DNA from: Polydactylus sextarius
Lineage: Eukaryota; Chordata; Actinopteri; Polynemidae
Assembly (NCBI GenBank): GCA_016801845.1
Contig: CM028921.1
Span: 10,127,775-10,191,774, forward strand
Reading direction: 5' to 3'
Length of the DNA: 64,000 nt
Part shown: positions 12,401 through 24,035 of the stretch, piece by piece
Layout: each line of letters opens with the position of its first letter
Position numbering within the stretch: the first letter of the stretch is position 1
Notes under the pieces: model-generated
The model's database searches: none
Told to the model about the DNA's origin: nothing
What the model saw: only the letters and a program-made list of their open reading frames with translations
Position numbers and translations under genes: made by a program

Positions 12401-12999
12401 ATCAACACTCCCAAATAACATATGTCCTCATTATGTAGTCAGAGCTAACATGAAGTTGCTTAGCTGCACATCATGTCTATATAGTGCTAGTCAGTGGTTT
12501 TGGCTAACAGATTTTATTTAAAAACTTGTATGTTTAGCTGATAGATGTTATAGTTTCTTCTTCTTCTTCTGCTGGGTGGTTTTGGAACTGTATCATATGG
12601 TACAAGGTTCATAAGAGAATGAGGCCCTATTATACAGTAAAAAGGAATGAAAACCAAAACGATGATCTAAACAAGCCTAAAAGATCACTTAATTGACTTG
12701 TTGCAGTAAATGACAACACTTAACACCATTTCACCACAACATTCAGTAAAAACTGAAGAAGGATCTCAAAGTCTTGTAATTTTATCTCAGTATGTGATTT
12801 TCTTTCTATTTTCGATAACTACATGTTTACACTTGGTGGTGACATTCAGTAATACTCAATTTTCTTGAATCTCTTCCTTATTCTCTTCCTAAATTCCCCA
12901 CTTGGCAGGCTCACCTCACCCTAATATAAATTTCTTTTTTTTTATTATTTTGGCTTGAAATAATTGCTTCCCATCACCAAACCCACTCTCTCCTCGTAG
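9443..12999. other. Noncoding stretch, nothing recognised
   Basis: No gene, transposon or RNA gene recognised. Poly(A) and poly(T) runs near 9890-9930 and 10979-10991 are the only simple repeats of note. Open frames of 60-101 codons here have no family resemblance. Confidence 0.5.
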
Positions 13000-13200
13000 A
13001 CCAGGCATCCATGTGACAGTCTATTCTCCCGTAGGCCTGCACGTGGCCATGATAAATTAGCTTAATGCCGTGCAAATATTAATCACATTGTCACCACAGC
13101 TGAGCAGGGAAGCAGTTTAGTACTGCAGCCGCCATGCAGCCTCATTTATCAAACCCTGGAGCTCTCCTCCTATGTTAACCCTCCTGCTTGCTGTCTCCAA
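13000..13200. promoter_or_regulatory. Candidate conserved noncoding element
   Basis: Complex, less AT-rich, repeat-free sequence with words typical of enhancers (TAAATTAGCTTAAT, TGCAAATATTAATCA, CACATTGTCACC). The call rests on texture only; no alignment was made. Confidence 0.22.
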
Positions 13201-14269
13201 AACACAAGCTGTTCCCACCCAGTTTTCTATTGCCAGAACTGCCTTCAGTCATTCCTTGTGTGACACACTTTTCTTAGGTGTAATATTGCTGTTTTGATTA
13301 TACAGTTTGGAATGCAGTGAGTGAGTTTTTTTTTTTTTTTTTTAATCATTTATACTTTTGTGGTAACTGGAATTTCATCATATACTGATGAAGGTTTTCT
13401 TGAGATTTTGCCCAACGGGAAATAAAATATAATAAAAACTATGTGAAGATGGAGAGGAGGCTGTTTGACAAATAATGCCCCCAACAATCAATGAATTTGC
13501 ACTTCAAATGTTTTTGCTCACATTTGACCTCACTTAATGAAAACTATTTTTTTTGCCACAGCAGTTGAGAGGAGGTTCATATTAAGTATTCTTTGTGCCA
13601 GTGGGTCATACAACTATGTAGTGGTCCTTTTTGTTATGTATGCCCCAGCTCACTCCACAGTTCCTATGAAAAGTAATGTCAACTTGTAAAATATGCTCAG
13701 GTATTCACAAAGTCACCACCCACAAATGATGAATGCTGGGAGTTTTGAGTGTGGCAAGACTGATTATCAACCACCACCGCTGGTTGAAGATGAGCAAATG
13801 GAGTGTTTACACATGAATGTAGTACAGACATTTAAATGTAGACCGTAGCAAATTACACTGCACCTCAAGCCTCAACCAAATAAGAGCCTTCTCTGAGCTG
13901 GATGTATGGAGAACAAGCTGCAGCACATCCTGCAAAAAATAGCCTCGCTTCCTCATGTGGGAACATCATGGATACACAGGAAAATAGTCACAGCACAGCA
14001 TGAGGCCGTCGCTCTCTTTGGGGATTCTTAAACCTCCTGATAAAAATCATTAAGTAAATTTAAAGGCCAGTCTTTCTGCTTTTGCTGAATATGAATTCCA
14101 CTGCAAAAGCAGCTTATTCAGCTTGTAGTTCTATTTCTCTTTTCAAATGTATGAGAACCAGTGTGTGGCAGCAAGGAATTACATTATAAAGTGTTACAGT
14201 CATGGGATTCCTCGTTATGCCTCCACATCAGCAATATCTGTGGTTGAAGGAAGGTCATTGATACCTTGA
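13201..14269. other. Noncoding stretch with poly(T) near 13326-13343
   Basis: No gene recognised. One T run of about 18 bases lies at about 13326-13343. Confidence 0.5.
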
Positions 14270-14345
14270 ATGCTTTAAGACATTTTTTTCAAATTTGGCA
14301 CAAACTACTTAACCCTAACCCTAACTGACCATAATTTAATGGCTG
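14270..14345 (+). repeat. Fragment of dispersed CAAATTTGGCACAAA repeat
   Basis: Contains TTTTTTTCAAATTTGGCACA, the core shared with copies near 27690 and 30110 in this window. In bony fishes I recall this core as part of an abundant dispersed repeat. Immediately after it lies TAACCCTAACCCTAACT (14310-14326), which resembles telomere repeat units, probably by chance. Confidence 0.5.
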
Positions 14346-14884
14346 AATGTCAACAACCAGGGTTACTGACTTCACACAACATGTTTTTGATCTTAACTGA
14401 TGGGTTTTTAGCACTAATTGACTATAAATGGAACAGATGGCAGAGACACACAACCACAACCACAGAAGATGATCGGTAAAGTGTTGTTGAAGTTGTTGAC
14501 TTTCATGCTGTGTCCACAGTATGAAGCTGTTAAGATTTTTAGTGACCCATCCTATAACTATAGAGCAATGTTATATTTTTCAAATTTACAGTGGTGTTTT
14601 TCCAGTCTGTACAGAATTTGAGACATTATAGAAAAAGATTTTTTACATACATCGGTAATGATAAATATCGGTGGATCCCCTCTAATTAGGCATCTTACAG
14701 TTATCCCCTGGTTAAGTTATGCTCAGGATGTGGTGGTGTGCCAACCCACAAACCCTTCAGCAATCATTGCATATGAATTCTTCAAAAGGCACCAACAGGC
14801 GTGGGCTTAGCCACAAATATAATAAAAATTGTTTCAAAAACATCCATGTTGGTGGATGATTCATTGACATTGTACTGTTGAAAT
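14346..14884. other. Noncoding stretch, nothing recognised
   Basis: No gene recognised. The part 14650-14884 leads up to a transposon-end-like sequence but carries no recognisable transposase remains. Confidence 0.45.
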
Positions 14885-14888
14885 TGAC

Positions 14889-14913
14889 ACGTGTACCTAA
14901 TAAACTGGTTACT
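14889..14913 (-). mobile_element. Possible solo Tc1-type terminal repeat
   Basis: GTGTACCTAATAAACTGG at about 14891-14908 is close to the terminal sequence GTACCTAATAAAGTGGCC of a widespread vertebrate Tc1-like element, which I recall from memory. No body of the element and no opposite end are visible, so it is either a leftover end or a coincidence. The strand is arbitrary. Confidence 0.3.
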
Positions 14914-16984
14914 GGGTTTACAAAACACTATGTCTCTCCAGTAAGTATGGCCAGTTATTTTACCACGAACATTTTGACCAGGTAAAACTTCAATCTCTTA
15001 TTCTTGTTACTTCTTTTTTTTATGTTTTATTCCTTGAGATAATTTTGGACACATTGGTTTGGCAGAGTGTGGAATGTGCCTTTAGTTGTTTGTTTAACTG
15101 GCAAGTTATTTTGGATTCACCACCAACAATGTGGTGTGGATTAAACCTGCTGTTTTCCATTTGGGTTTCAACCCCTTTTGACCTTGAGGTGGTCGTTGCA
15201 GTCACTGGGGGCGCCTTCTGTTGTTGGACAAACAAAGCAGCGGGAGATTTCAAGGTTCCGATATGAGGCTAAATAAAAGCAGGACATGCGCTATTCTGAT
15301 TGCAGGTTTTACTGCATGGAATGATGTTCTGTGCTGCAGCATTGCACACTGACCTTGCACTAAGGCCCATTCATTGGTAATCTTCACAATACATCGTAGG
15401 CCAACAATTTCACCTATAGCTTCTTTTCCCCTGGGCTGCGGCGGATTCCTCTTAATTTTACTTCATTGTAGGAAATCACTGTTCTAGAACAGGGTCTTAT
15501 TCAGTGGCACCATGGGGAGTGCTTTACCCATTAGTGGGCAGTACAGTGACCTTCAGACAGTCCATCCGTTACCCTTTTGTTTCCTGGACCCTTTCCTTAG
15601 TAGTGGAGCTATGTGCCAGAGTGAATGGAGCTTGCCAAGTCAAATTCACGCTTGTGGATAGATTTAAAATTCTGGTGTTAATAAGAAGCCACTGTATGAT
15701 ACTTTAAACACATAAACTGCAGAAAGACATCAGAACTCATCCAACATATACCCTGAACTAGAATGTTTGTCTTCTTTTACAGTGATCATACAGATCAATC
15801 AGTTTGCATTTGCAGTGGATGTGACCTTTTGCCCATGTATAGTCAACTACTGTACATGTTTTTCTTTTACATTTTTAATGAAATAAAGTCTTCATCAGTG
15901 GAAGCAGTTACATTAAAACAACGTTTTTTACATCTTAGCTTTGCGTCATGATTTTCTTGCATGAGGAACGACAGTAAGAGGGCAAAGAGAGTAACATATA
16001 TAAAGTCGGCAGCTGTGTCAGATTAAAACTAAGAGGGAGACAGTTTTGTACATGATCTCCTGGTTTTAAGGGCATAAAACTGTCTGAATGTAATCAGGAC
16101 ATACAGATTAAAATGAAAGAAAGGTGGAGGTATGGAGAGGGAGGGGGGAGAGGAACTGACTACCTACGTCAATCCAATAAAAGCAATGATTCTGTATTGA
16201 TCTCACCTCTAAAATATACTACACCCCTGCTGTGGAGATGCAGATGATACCGAGGATGCAGATTAAAAGTATTAATGATTGTGCTATGAACCGTGATGGT
16301 TCTTTGAATTAATATAAGATTGATTTTTTTTATATATATATCATTTTGAAAGTATCAAATGGGCTTGAAACTGTCATTCATGAGAGATAAATATTGTTTT
16401 CATGGTTTAGAAAGTATTTAGTAATTAAGCTGGTGATATACTACATGTATGTCTTTATATAGTGTAAGGTGGAACTGCCTCTGAAAACATTTACTGCTAT
16501 TTAATTCTCTAGGCAGTTTTTTTTTAGTCTTTATTAACATTCTAACAAGCTGCTTTTCATTTTGTTTCTTTGTAGATAATAACTAGTTGGCTTCAATTTT
16601 GCTGTAATATATGTTTTCATTATCAAAAGTATAGTGGATTGGGCTCTGGGATTGTTTGTAATGAGGATGTGTTTGTCTATTTGGAAAGCTTGTTAGGGAA
16701 GTTCCATGATGTATTGTGAACTTTACGTTGCTTTCCTCACTCCCTATACAAAACACAATTTGAATTTCTTACCTCGAATAATATAACGATAGCGAGAAAC
16801 AGTGGGCCAAAATGTAGCCCCTGTGCCCTGTATCAGATAACCCCTCAAGTCTGTTTTCTTTATACTTCTGCATAATTCAAGTAAATTTTAAATACGTAAT
16901 TTACATTTTTTCACACTTTTTTTACCTGGATATTTCACATAAACAGTAAAACTATGAGATATTTATCCAAACAACGACTGAAAG
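14914..16984. other. Noncoding stretch, nothing recognised
   Basis: No gene recognised. The part 15020-15270 has a long open frame on both strands (73-77 codons) without family resemblance. An AT-rich run with TATATATAT is near 16330. Confidence 0.5.
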
Positions 16985-18118
16985 TGCAGGTGAAGTGAAT
17001 TATCTTGTTAAAATAGAACCTGTTAGTGGGTTGGACATATTAAGCAGAAAGTGAACATTTTGTCCTCAAGGTCAATGTGTTGGAAACAGGAAAAATGGGA
17101 CTGTGAGGATGTGAGCAACTCTGACAAGGGCCAAATTGTGATGGCTAGACAATGGGTTAGAGTTTTTAAAACTGCAGCTCTTGTGGAATCTTGTTGGTCT
17201 GCAGTGGTCAAGACTAAAACTGGTCCGAGGAAGGTACTGGTAAACTTACAACAGGGTCATAGGCGGTCAAAGTGTGAAGAGTGAAGGCTGGCCTGTGTGG
17301 TTCGATCTACCAGAGGAGTAATTGAAGCTCAAACTGCAGAAAAAGGTTAATGTTGGTTCTGATAGAAAAGTGTCCAAACAATCATTGAAGCGCAGTTTGT
17401 TGTGTATGTATCTGTGCAGTCATTCACTGCTCATGTTTGATTCTGACCCCTGCACACTGACAAAATATCTACCAAAATCAGTGGGCACATAACTATCAAT
17501 AGAACTGCAGCACAAAGCAATGGAAGAACATGGTCTGGTCTGATGAGTCATATTTGCTTTGGCATCGTGAAGATGGCTGGATGAGTGTGCATCAATATCC
17601 CAAGGAAAACATGTTACCAGGATGCATCATGAGCTGGTGGAGGCTGTTGGGCAATGTTACACAAGGAAACCTTGGGTCCAGGCATTCATGTGGATGTTAC
17701 TTTGACATGCACCACCTACCTAGACATTGTTGCAGCTCATGGCTCAAGGACACCCTTTCATAGAAACAGTATTCCCTAATGGTACTGGCCTCTTTCAGCA
17801 GGATAATTCTCCTGCCACAGACAGAAATGGTTTAGAAACCAGTTCAAGGTGATGACTTGGCCTCCAAAGTTCTCAGATTCAAATGAATGTAGCATCTGTG
17901 GGATGTGTTAGACGAACTGGTCTGATCCATGGATGTTCCACAACAAACCTCCCAACTCATAGGACTTAAAGGATCTTCTGCTGTGATATTGGTGCAAGAA
18001 ACCATAACACATCTTCAGAGGGAGTCCATGGCATGATGGGTCAGGACTGTTTTGGGTGGTAGAACTGGGTCCTAATAATAACAATATTAGGCAGGTGGTC
18101 TTAGTGTTATGACTATAA
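16985..18118 (+). mobile_element. Tc1-like DNA transposon, near full-length dead copy
   Basis: This about 1.13-kb segment follows, end to end, a Tc1/mariner-superfamily element common in fish genomes. The 5' part reads AGTGAACATTTTGTCCTCAA, then the transposase N-terminal words SDKGQIVMAR and KTAALVES. The middle gives WSDES, which holds the first catalytic Asp. Then comes FQQDN with the second Asp, and the region expected to hold the third acidic residue (SPDLNP-like) is frameshifted. The 3' end reads ATATTAGGCAGGTGGTC followed by a degraded terminal repeat. Frame changes and stops, for example TGA after RSKCEE near 17281, show the transposase cannot be made. Terminal repeats are too worn to give exact ends or a target-site duplication. 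Confidence 0.85.
17051..17850 (+). pseudogene. Tc1-like transposase pseudogene
   Basis: The coding remains sit inside the element above. A DNA-binding half (17051-17284) carries SDKGQIVMAR and KTAALVES, which fit the helix-turn-helix region. A catalytic half (from 17530) carries VWSDES, then in another frame the FQQDN motif near 17800. At least two frame shifts and one stop break the reading. Intact family members are about 340 residues. A functional product is excluded as the sequence stands. Confidence 0.8.
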
Positions 18119-18560
18119 ACCTTGGTGACCACGATCAATTGTTTAGAGCAAACACTATGTGGAAAACCTTAAGTCAAAACATTTTTTTCCTAAAAAGCTG
18201 GGGTACATAATGTAATTCTGTCTTCATGATGCTGGGTTGATGACAGCGCTATGAAAATTATATGAACCGGAAAAGATAAATGTGGTCCACCCCAAACTGT
18301 GTGCAAAGACAATTACTGGTATTAAATCAAATTAGCCTGAAGATAGATGATTTATTCGACGTAGATTTGCTTTGTCATTATGTTTTGTTTTTGCACCACT
18401 CACAGAGAAGGGAATTGCTTACGCGTGTAGTTCAACTTGTGCTGATTAATCACTTCTCTCATTGCAGCTCGGTAAATCTCAATAGGTTTCAGTTCGTAAC
18501 AGGTAAGAAGACACACGGACATACACAATGAACAAACATGACAGGTTGCGGCTTCCAGCA
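18119..18560. other. Noncoding stretch, nothing recognised
   Basis: Single-copy-looking sequence between the transposon relic and a candidate regulatory block. No gene recognised. Confidence 0.5.
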
Positions 18561-18800
18561 TCTGCCCATCCTTCGCATGCCCATAGTCTGAGAGTCATTA
18601 ATTGGTCTGGTGCTGCAGAGATAAATGGCTTAGATTAGGATCCTTCTCACCACTTCATCCCTTCCCCTGTGTTTCACCCGCTCGCTCTCCCCACCTCCAC
18701 TACTGAACTTTCCACAAGTAAATTGAGTTAGGCCCCTCTTAATTAGATTGTTTCTCACTGCATTTCTAATATGTGACTAATTAGTGGAAGACAAAAAAGA
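18561..18800. promoter_or_regulatory. Candidate conserved noncoding element rich in TAAT cores
   Basis: Complex, mixed-GC sequence holding three homeodomain-type cores: CATTAATTGG (near 18597), CTTAATTAGATT (near 18740) and ACTAATTAGTGG (near 18777). Density and texture resemble vertebrate developmental enhancers. This is inference without alignment. Confidence 0.28.
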
Positions 18801-19959
18801 AGGGGGGTGTGGTGGGGTGGTGTGCAGATTGCTCAGCCTTGCACCAGACGTGAATCTGAGGATTTATTAAAGAGATAGTCAGTTGGTCGGTCAGCAGTTA
18901 CTGGATTCAGATTTATAGCGAGTAAGGCTGCCTCAGCTCAGCTCATTTACATAGACAGGCATGTTTTATCTTTTAGAAGGAAATATTATCCCACGAGAGC
19001 ATTACTATTTAATTTAAAGAGACAAGAGAAAAAAATAATTAGACCATGTTTAATAGGCAGAATTCAAAGGGAAAGAGAAAACTAATCCAAGCCTTGTAGG
19101 TGTTTCCATGAGTGACAGTCGGGTTGGTCTAGTGGGGCCCTAAAGTCAACTGAGGCAAACATTTTGACACATTGTGATTTAAACATTGTAGGATTTAATG
19201 TGGAGTTTCAGTAGTGTAGCCCAACAGGCATCTGAAATTTTGAGAAAACTGCAGCTGCAAACCTGTGGGGTCAAATGAAATTACTTTTTCGGAAGAAGAA
19301 ACTTGTACCGAATATTCTCTGAAAAAAAAAAAAAAAAATACATTTGTTTTATTTGACATTTTACACTTTCTCAGAACAAGACAGTTAAATATTTAACAAA
19401 GCATTTAAATAATTAATAGTTAACTAAGTTAACTAAGTTTTTCAGCAGTAGATTATCATTATTTAAAAATCTTGTTGTACAAGATGTAAAAATGAATATT
19501 AATCTTGATACTTAATTAATTATTATTATTATTTTTTTTAATATTAACATGGTAGAACTAGTTAATTCCATTTAAATTGTCCATATAGTTCATGATATTT
19601 ATATACAATTAACTATAAAGAGTTCAGTTCAGAGTTCAGTATACATTTTTATCAACAATAAGGTAAAGTTGTAAAAGAATTCAATTGATGTTGTTTTTTC
19701 ATGTGTACAAACGTTGCCTATATTTTAACCTGTTATAAAAGGTTTAAATTGATTAAGTGTAAGTAATTTGTTGAGATCTGTGTTAAACTCGTTATAGTGA
19801 CTTCCCTTCCTCTTTTTCAAGCCATCAAACACCATGTCCCTAATCCATTATGAATGAAATCAGGATTAATAAATATTCAGGCTCTCCAAGGTCAAAGAGT
19901 CACTGTAGAAGCTCTTCACTCACAGTATTTATGCTGAATCAGTTAAAATGGTGTGTGTC
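18801..19959. other. AT-rich noncoding stretch with poly(A) at 19322-19338
   Basis: No gene recognised. The part 19380-19780 is very AT-rich with imperfect local direct repeats (GTTAACTAA, AGTTCAGTTCAGAGTTCAG). Confidence 0.5.
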
Positions 19960-20125
19960 ACTCCCATGTTACAACGTGAAGTCAAAGGGATCCCTAACCG
20001 ACCAATTAGCATCCATCTCTATGCTCATTAAGGCCAATTAATTATGGAGGCTGGAACGAAAACAAGGATACACAGTGGGCCCGTGTAATGCAGCATGGTT
20101 GCACTTAGTGCCCTAATGAAAGCTC
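19960..20125. promoter_or_regulatory. Candidate conserved noncoding element
   Basis: Repeat-free sequence with CCAATTAGCATCC, CATTAAGGCCAATTAATTATG and a following mixed-GC part up to 20125. This is enhancer-like texture only. Confidence 0.25.
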
Positions 20126-21102
20126 GTGAAGATGAGGTGAAGGCAGGGTCAGTCAAGGTGAAGGCTCGTTAAGCTCTGGGGTTTTTGGTAGAACGACATC
20201 CTGCTGATTCAGAGGCTCAGTCAAGATAATCAGCACCATCAGAACTCCATCCACAGAGAGGCTATAAGGGCTTCAAAAACAGGAGGAAGAAAAAAAATCA
20301 ATACAACTTCATCATGAGCAGCACAGACCAGACATGCTAATGATTTTTTACAACTAATGTAAAAAATCACTCCTGTACAGGTGTCAGAACTACTAAAAAA
20401 ATAATTATCCCTAACTGTAAGACCCCCTGTAAATGCACAATGCAATGTGTAAAAATCATAACTTTGGTTTAATTCTCCACAATAGGAGCCTGTTATAGGC
20501 CAGAATGCTAATTGGACTAATTTTAAAGATTCAAGCCATGGATCAGTGAGCTGCTTAGAGGTGTAAAAGTGTCAATGAGTACATAGGATAAAATGTTCTG
20601 CACAGGCTCCTTTAAGCATGAATGGTATGTGTCTTTATTATGTGACCAAACATTTTGCCATTAAGATGATTGTTAGATGAGAGATTTGTAGGGTAAGGAT
20701 GTGACTAGATATTGCAATTTTTAAATAGATTTATAACTTACTAGAGCAGATTGGTGTTTTGGGATATAATTAGAAGGTATTGATTGAGAAATTCTCAGCT
20801 CCAAACTACAGCCCTCAAAAAACTGATTGAGTTGACTGAACTGATTGATTGTGCAGTGAGGTGTGTTTACCTTATATTTTATCTCAATTTTGTGTGGTAA
20901 AAACAAACAAACAAATCTGACTTTTTAGTTTCTTATCTTATTTAACCTGTTTATTTGTCTAAATATACTGTGTTAAACCCAAACTGTTAAACACATACTA
21001 ACATTTTAAAATGATTTGCCATATTGGTAATTTTGGGTCAGACCTGGCAATTCCCATTAGAGTGGATGAGTGTCATGTGCTGATCCTGCTGCCAATGAGA
21101 GT
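20126..21102. other. Noncoding stretch, nothing recognised
   Basis: No gene recognised. Ordinary AT-rich sequence up to the start of a transposon half-copy. Confidence 0.5.
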
Positions 21103-21605
21103 ACACCAATCAGCCATAACATCATGTCCGCCTGCCTAATACTCAGTATGTCCTGCTTTGCCACCAAAACCAACCTGACCCTTCAAGGCATGGACTCCTC
21201 AAGACCTCGGAATGTGGGCTCTAATATTTAACACTAAGATGTTAGCAACAGAGTCTTGGCATCGCCATGAATTAGACTTATTTGTCCAGCATGTTCCACA
21301 AATGGTCCATTAAACTGAGAATCTTAGATGCCAGGTCAACACCTTGGCCTTGTTGTGTTCCTCAAACCATCTCTGAACCATTGTTGCAGTGTAGCAGAAG
21401 GCCACAGCTATTAGGTAATACTGTCTCTGTGACAGGTTGTTCTTGATCTGCAGTATTCTTAAGGTAAGTGGTTCATGTCAAATATTCACATAAATGCCTG
21501 GATCCAAGGTTTCCAGAAAAACATGATCAAATACATCACACTGCATTGGCTAGCTTCCTTTCTTACCACAGTGCTTCCTGCTGCCATGTTATTCTCGATC
21601 TGTTA
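21103..21605 (-). mobile_element. Tc1-like transposon, 3' half copy
   Basis: The segment opens with ACACCAATCAGCCATAACAT, the terminal repeat of the same Tc1-like family as the copy at about 17 kb, then GCCTGCCTAATACT. It continues as the antisense of the transposase 3' half: GGCATGGACTCC, TTTGTCCAGCATGTTCCACA, CTCAAACCAT, ACCCAAGG-like and CACACTGCATTGGC. Homology fades near 21605, about half-way through the element, so the 5' half is missing. The orientation is opposite to the 17-kb copy, about 3 kb away. Several internal deletions are visible; no functional product is possible. Confidence 0.82.
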
Positions 21606-22945
21606 TGTCAATCATCTACTCAACCAGTCAACCAGGTGACTACACAGCACTGAAAATGCAAACCCCAATCTCTGCTGTTATGCTTCATAAACACCAGGTT
21701 CACCCTGTCACCTCCATAAAACTTGTGTGAAATACACAAATGTAATAGTCTCTTCACCATAAATTAAATCTCTAGCAGATAAAGATACTTAGAAACTGCC
21801 AATATTAGGATCCACTATTTATTCAAAATCTGCGCCAAATTGGCAATGAATTAAATTTTGTTGTCCTGACTTGTACCATAGATTATGGTATTTTATTACT
21901 TTTATCTGGTAACAGTGGTGCAGTCATCAACTGCATCAGACCATATAGTTACAGTATGTTTAGCTCACTAAATATAATTTAAATAATTAAAAAACTCATA
22001 CTCTTACTTTTGCTGTTAGCATTTTGTAGCATATGGCCAGCATGTTTTGATGATCACACACTCTTCTTCTCCTGTTTTCTCTCTGCTTATCTGTCCACGA
22101 TCTATCGTTCATATATTTTACTAAAATAAATGTGAAAGGAAAGCATTTTGTGCTGTAGCAGAGAACAGATGTTGCCCAGTGTGAGACTGACAGTTTGCAG
22201 TGTCCAGAGGCAGCACAATTTAGTTGGTGCTGAGTCAGATGGCTGAGATCTGTGAGTTTTCTCAGGATTAGAGGCTTATTAAAGATGCCTAGACATCATT
22301 TTATCATTTAGACTGTGGGAATGGAAAACATGGTGTTGACGAGAAATCTGTTTGTCTGTTTGTGAACAGAGTAACAGACCAAAGAGTTTCTGTTTTTCTC
22401 CCACCAAGACTTAATTCTTGAAATAAGATAATATTTGTCTATTTCTGTTTCTTAGGCAACATCACTTCCTTTACACGTCTGCAGGAATAAAACCCCAGTT
22501 CAACTTTACTGTTTCACATCCTACGTATTCAGACACTTTAGATGCACAGACGATCAGTTCTCCTCTAGTGGAGCTATGTGAGTGTGCCAACAAACAGGAT
22601 GGCATTGGAGAGAAATCATTATGTACCACAGCAGTAATTATTGGTATGGCATTGATGTAATAACTACAAATCATAACCAAAATGTACAATTAGCCAGACA
22701 ACGATTGATACACACAACACTGTCTTGTGTAGTTGTAAACACTGAGAGCTATTTCTGCACAGAAGTCTACAATAATGACATATAATTAATCTGTGTATAC
22801 AATCTGAAGTGGATGATAAATAAGCAGAAACACAAAAATGTCAACAGCAGAAGATAAAATGTCAACATGTTCAGACTCACCAAGCGGTTTGAAGGCTAAG
22901 AACTTGAGCAGTGATCAGTCTTGTCTGTTCTCAGGTTGATTAATT
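21606..22945. other. Noncoding stretch, nothing recognised
   Basis: No gene recognised. Ordinary AT-rich sequence between the transposon half copy and the tRNA-like element. Confidence 0.5.
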
Positions 22946-23022
22946 AGGGGCGTGTTGCTTATTGGATGGAGCCACCGCCTGAAGAGATAAAACCTTCAAG
23001 GTTGCAGGTTGATTCTTTCCTG
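22946..23022 (+). repeat. tRNA-derived element (SINE head)
   Basis: TTGCTTATTGGATGGAGC resembles an A box plus D-arm (tRNA form TAGCTCAGTGGATAGAGC). It is followed at the right distance by GGTTGCAGGTTGATTC, a B-box-like form of GGTTGCAGGTTCGATTC. This order is typical of tRNA-derived SINE heads in fishes. No tRNA-unrelated body or 3' tail is recognised, and the A box is degenerate. Confidence 0.45.
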
Positions 23023-23776
23023 TCAGATCAAGGATGTAATGACCTCATATTCTTTTGGTGAAATACTGCTTTGTTTGAAAGTGTAATCACTATATGGTTT
23101 AAAAACTAGATGATAATTAGATTTATATCTAGAGATCAGTGTGGCAGGTATGCCATATCAAATAATAATTAAAGTGCTCTTTTAATAACCACTGAGAATT
23201 GCACATTCAATCTAATTTAATTTGTGGAAAACACAAGGGGGTTTGCAAAGTAGATATTTTTGTGTTTAAAAGTTTGTAGTTTATAATAATTCCACCTCCG
23301 TGTCTCACACTACCCACTGTGGAGCTACAATCAACACTCTGGATAAAAATGCACCAGAGTACACCACAGTAATGTATAATTCTGCAGTTCTACATTCAAT
23401 ATGTATTGAAGATGCACCTCCACTTCCATTGTCAGAGGATCTCTGGAAAATGCATTATGCATCAGATTCCTACAGTAGAAGCACAGGGTCTACAGTATAC
23501 TCTGTGAAGTAAACTGTGTTAATCTCATGGCTTATTTACTGCCAGACTCTCTCCCTGGCCTGTGCTTTGAACTGTTTTTTTTTTTTCATGGCAAAACCAG
23601 GACACTCCCTGTGGATACAGACTTCAAATGGGAAACATTGCAGATGTCAGTAACTGGGACTTGATCATTTGGTGAATCCAGATTCTAAATAAGTAATGAG
23701 ATGGACTTTAATTACAATGGATGCAATTAGGTTGAAGGAGGATTCACATAAGTACATGTCGAATTTCCTGCTATAC
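23023..23776. other. Noncoding stretch, nothing recognised
   Basis: No gene recognised. The open frame at 23300-23512 has no family resemblance. A T run lies near 23576-23586. Confidence 0.5.
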
Positions 23777-24035
23777 CGACACTGATTATGCTGTTTCAGT
23801 AGCACCTGTCAACAAGTAAATATTTTGTCCTTGAAGTTGATGTGTCGAAGGCTGGAGATGTGAGCAACTTGGCAAGGTCCAACTTCTGTTAAAGCTCTAG
23901 CTCACAACTGATCGTCTAATGACATCTTGGTACCAGATACCTCAGCGCACCTTCAGCGGTCAAGTGGAGTCCACACTCTATATCAATAGCCTTGTAGCAG
24001 CCATTACTTTTGGCAGTGGGAGGAATTCTTGACAC
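23777..24035 (+). mobile_element. Internally deleted Tc1-like copy
   Basis: The left part (CACTGATTATG, GCACCTGTCAACAAGT, TATTTTGTCCTTGAAGTTGA) matches the 5' leader of the Tc1-like family seen at 17 kb. About 130 bases later it jumps to the 3' part (CATCTTGGTACCAGATACCT, CACCTTCAGCGGTCAAGTGG, TTTTGGCAGTGGGAGG). Nearly the whole transposase gene between them is absent. This is the structure of a nonautonomous deletion derivative, or of a full copy that later lost its middle. The outer terminal repeats are not clear. Confidence 0.7.

Noticed and set aside
14310..14326. Interstitial telomere repeat
   Set aside because: Only about two and a half CCCTAA units, next to a dispersed repeat; too short to claim a telomere relic.
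15500..15524. REST/NRSF silencer element
   Set aside because: TTCAGTGGCACCATGGGGA shares only parts of the consensus and has the wrong internal spacing.
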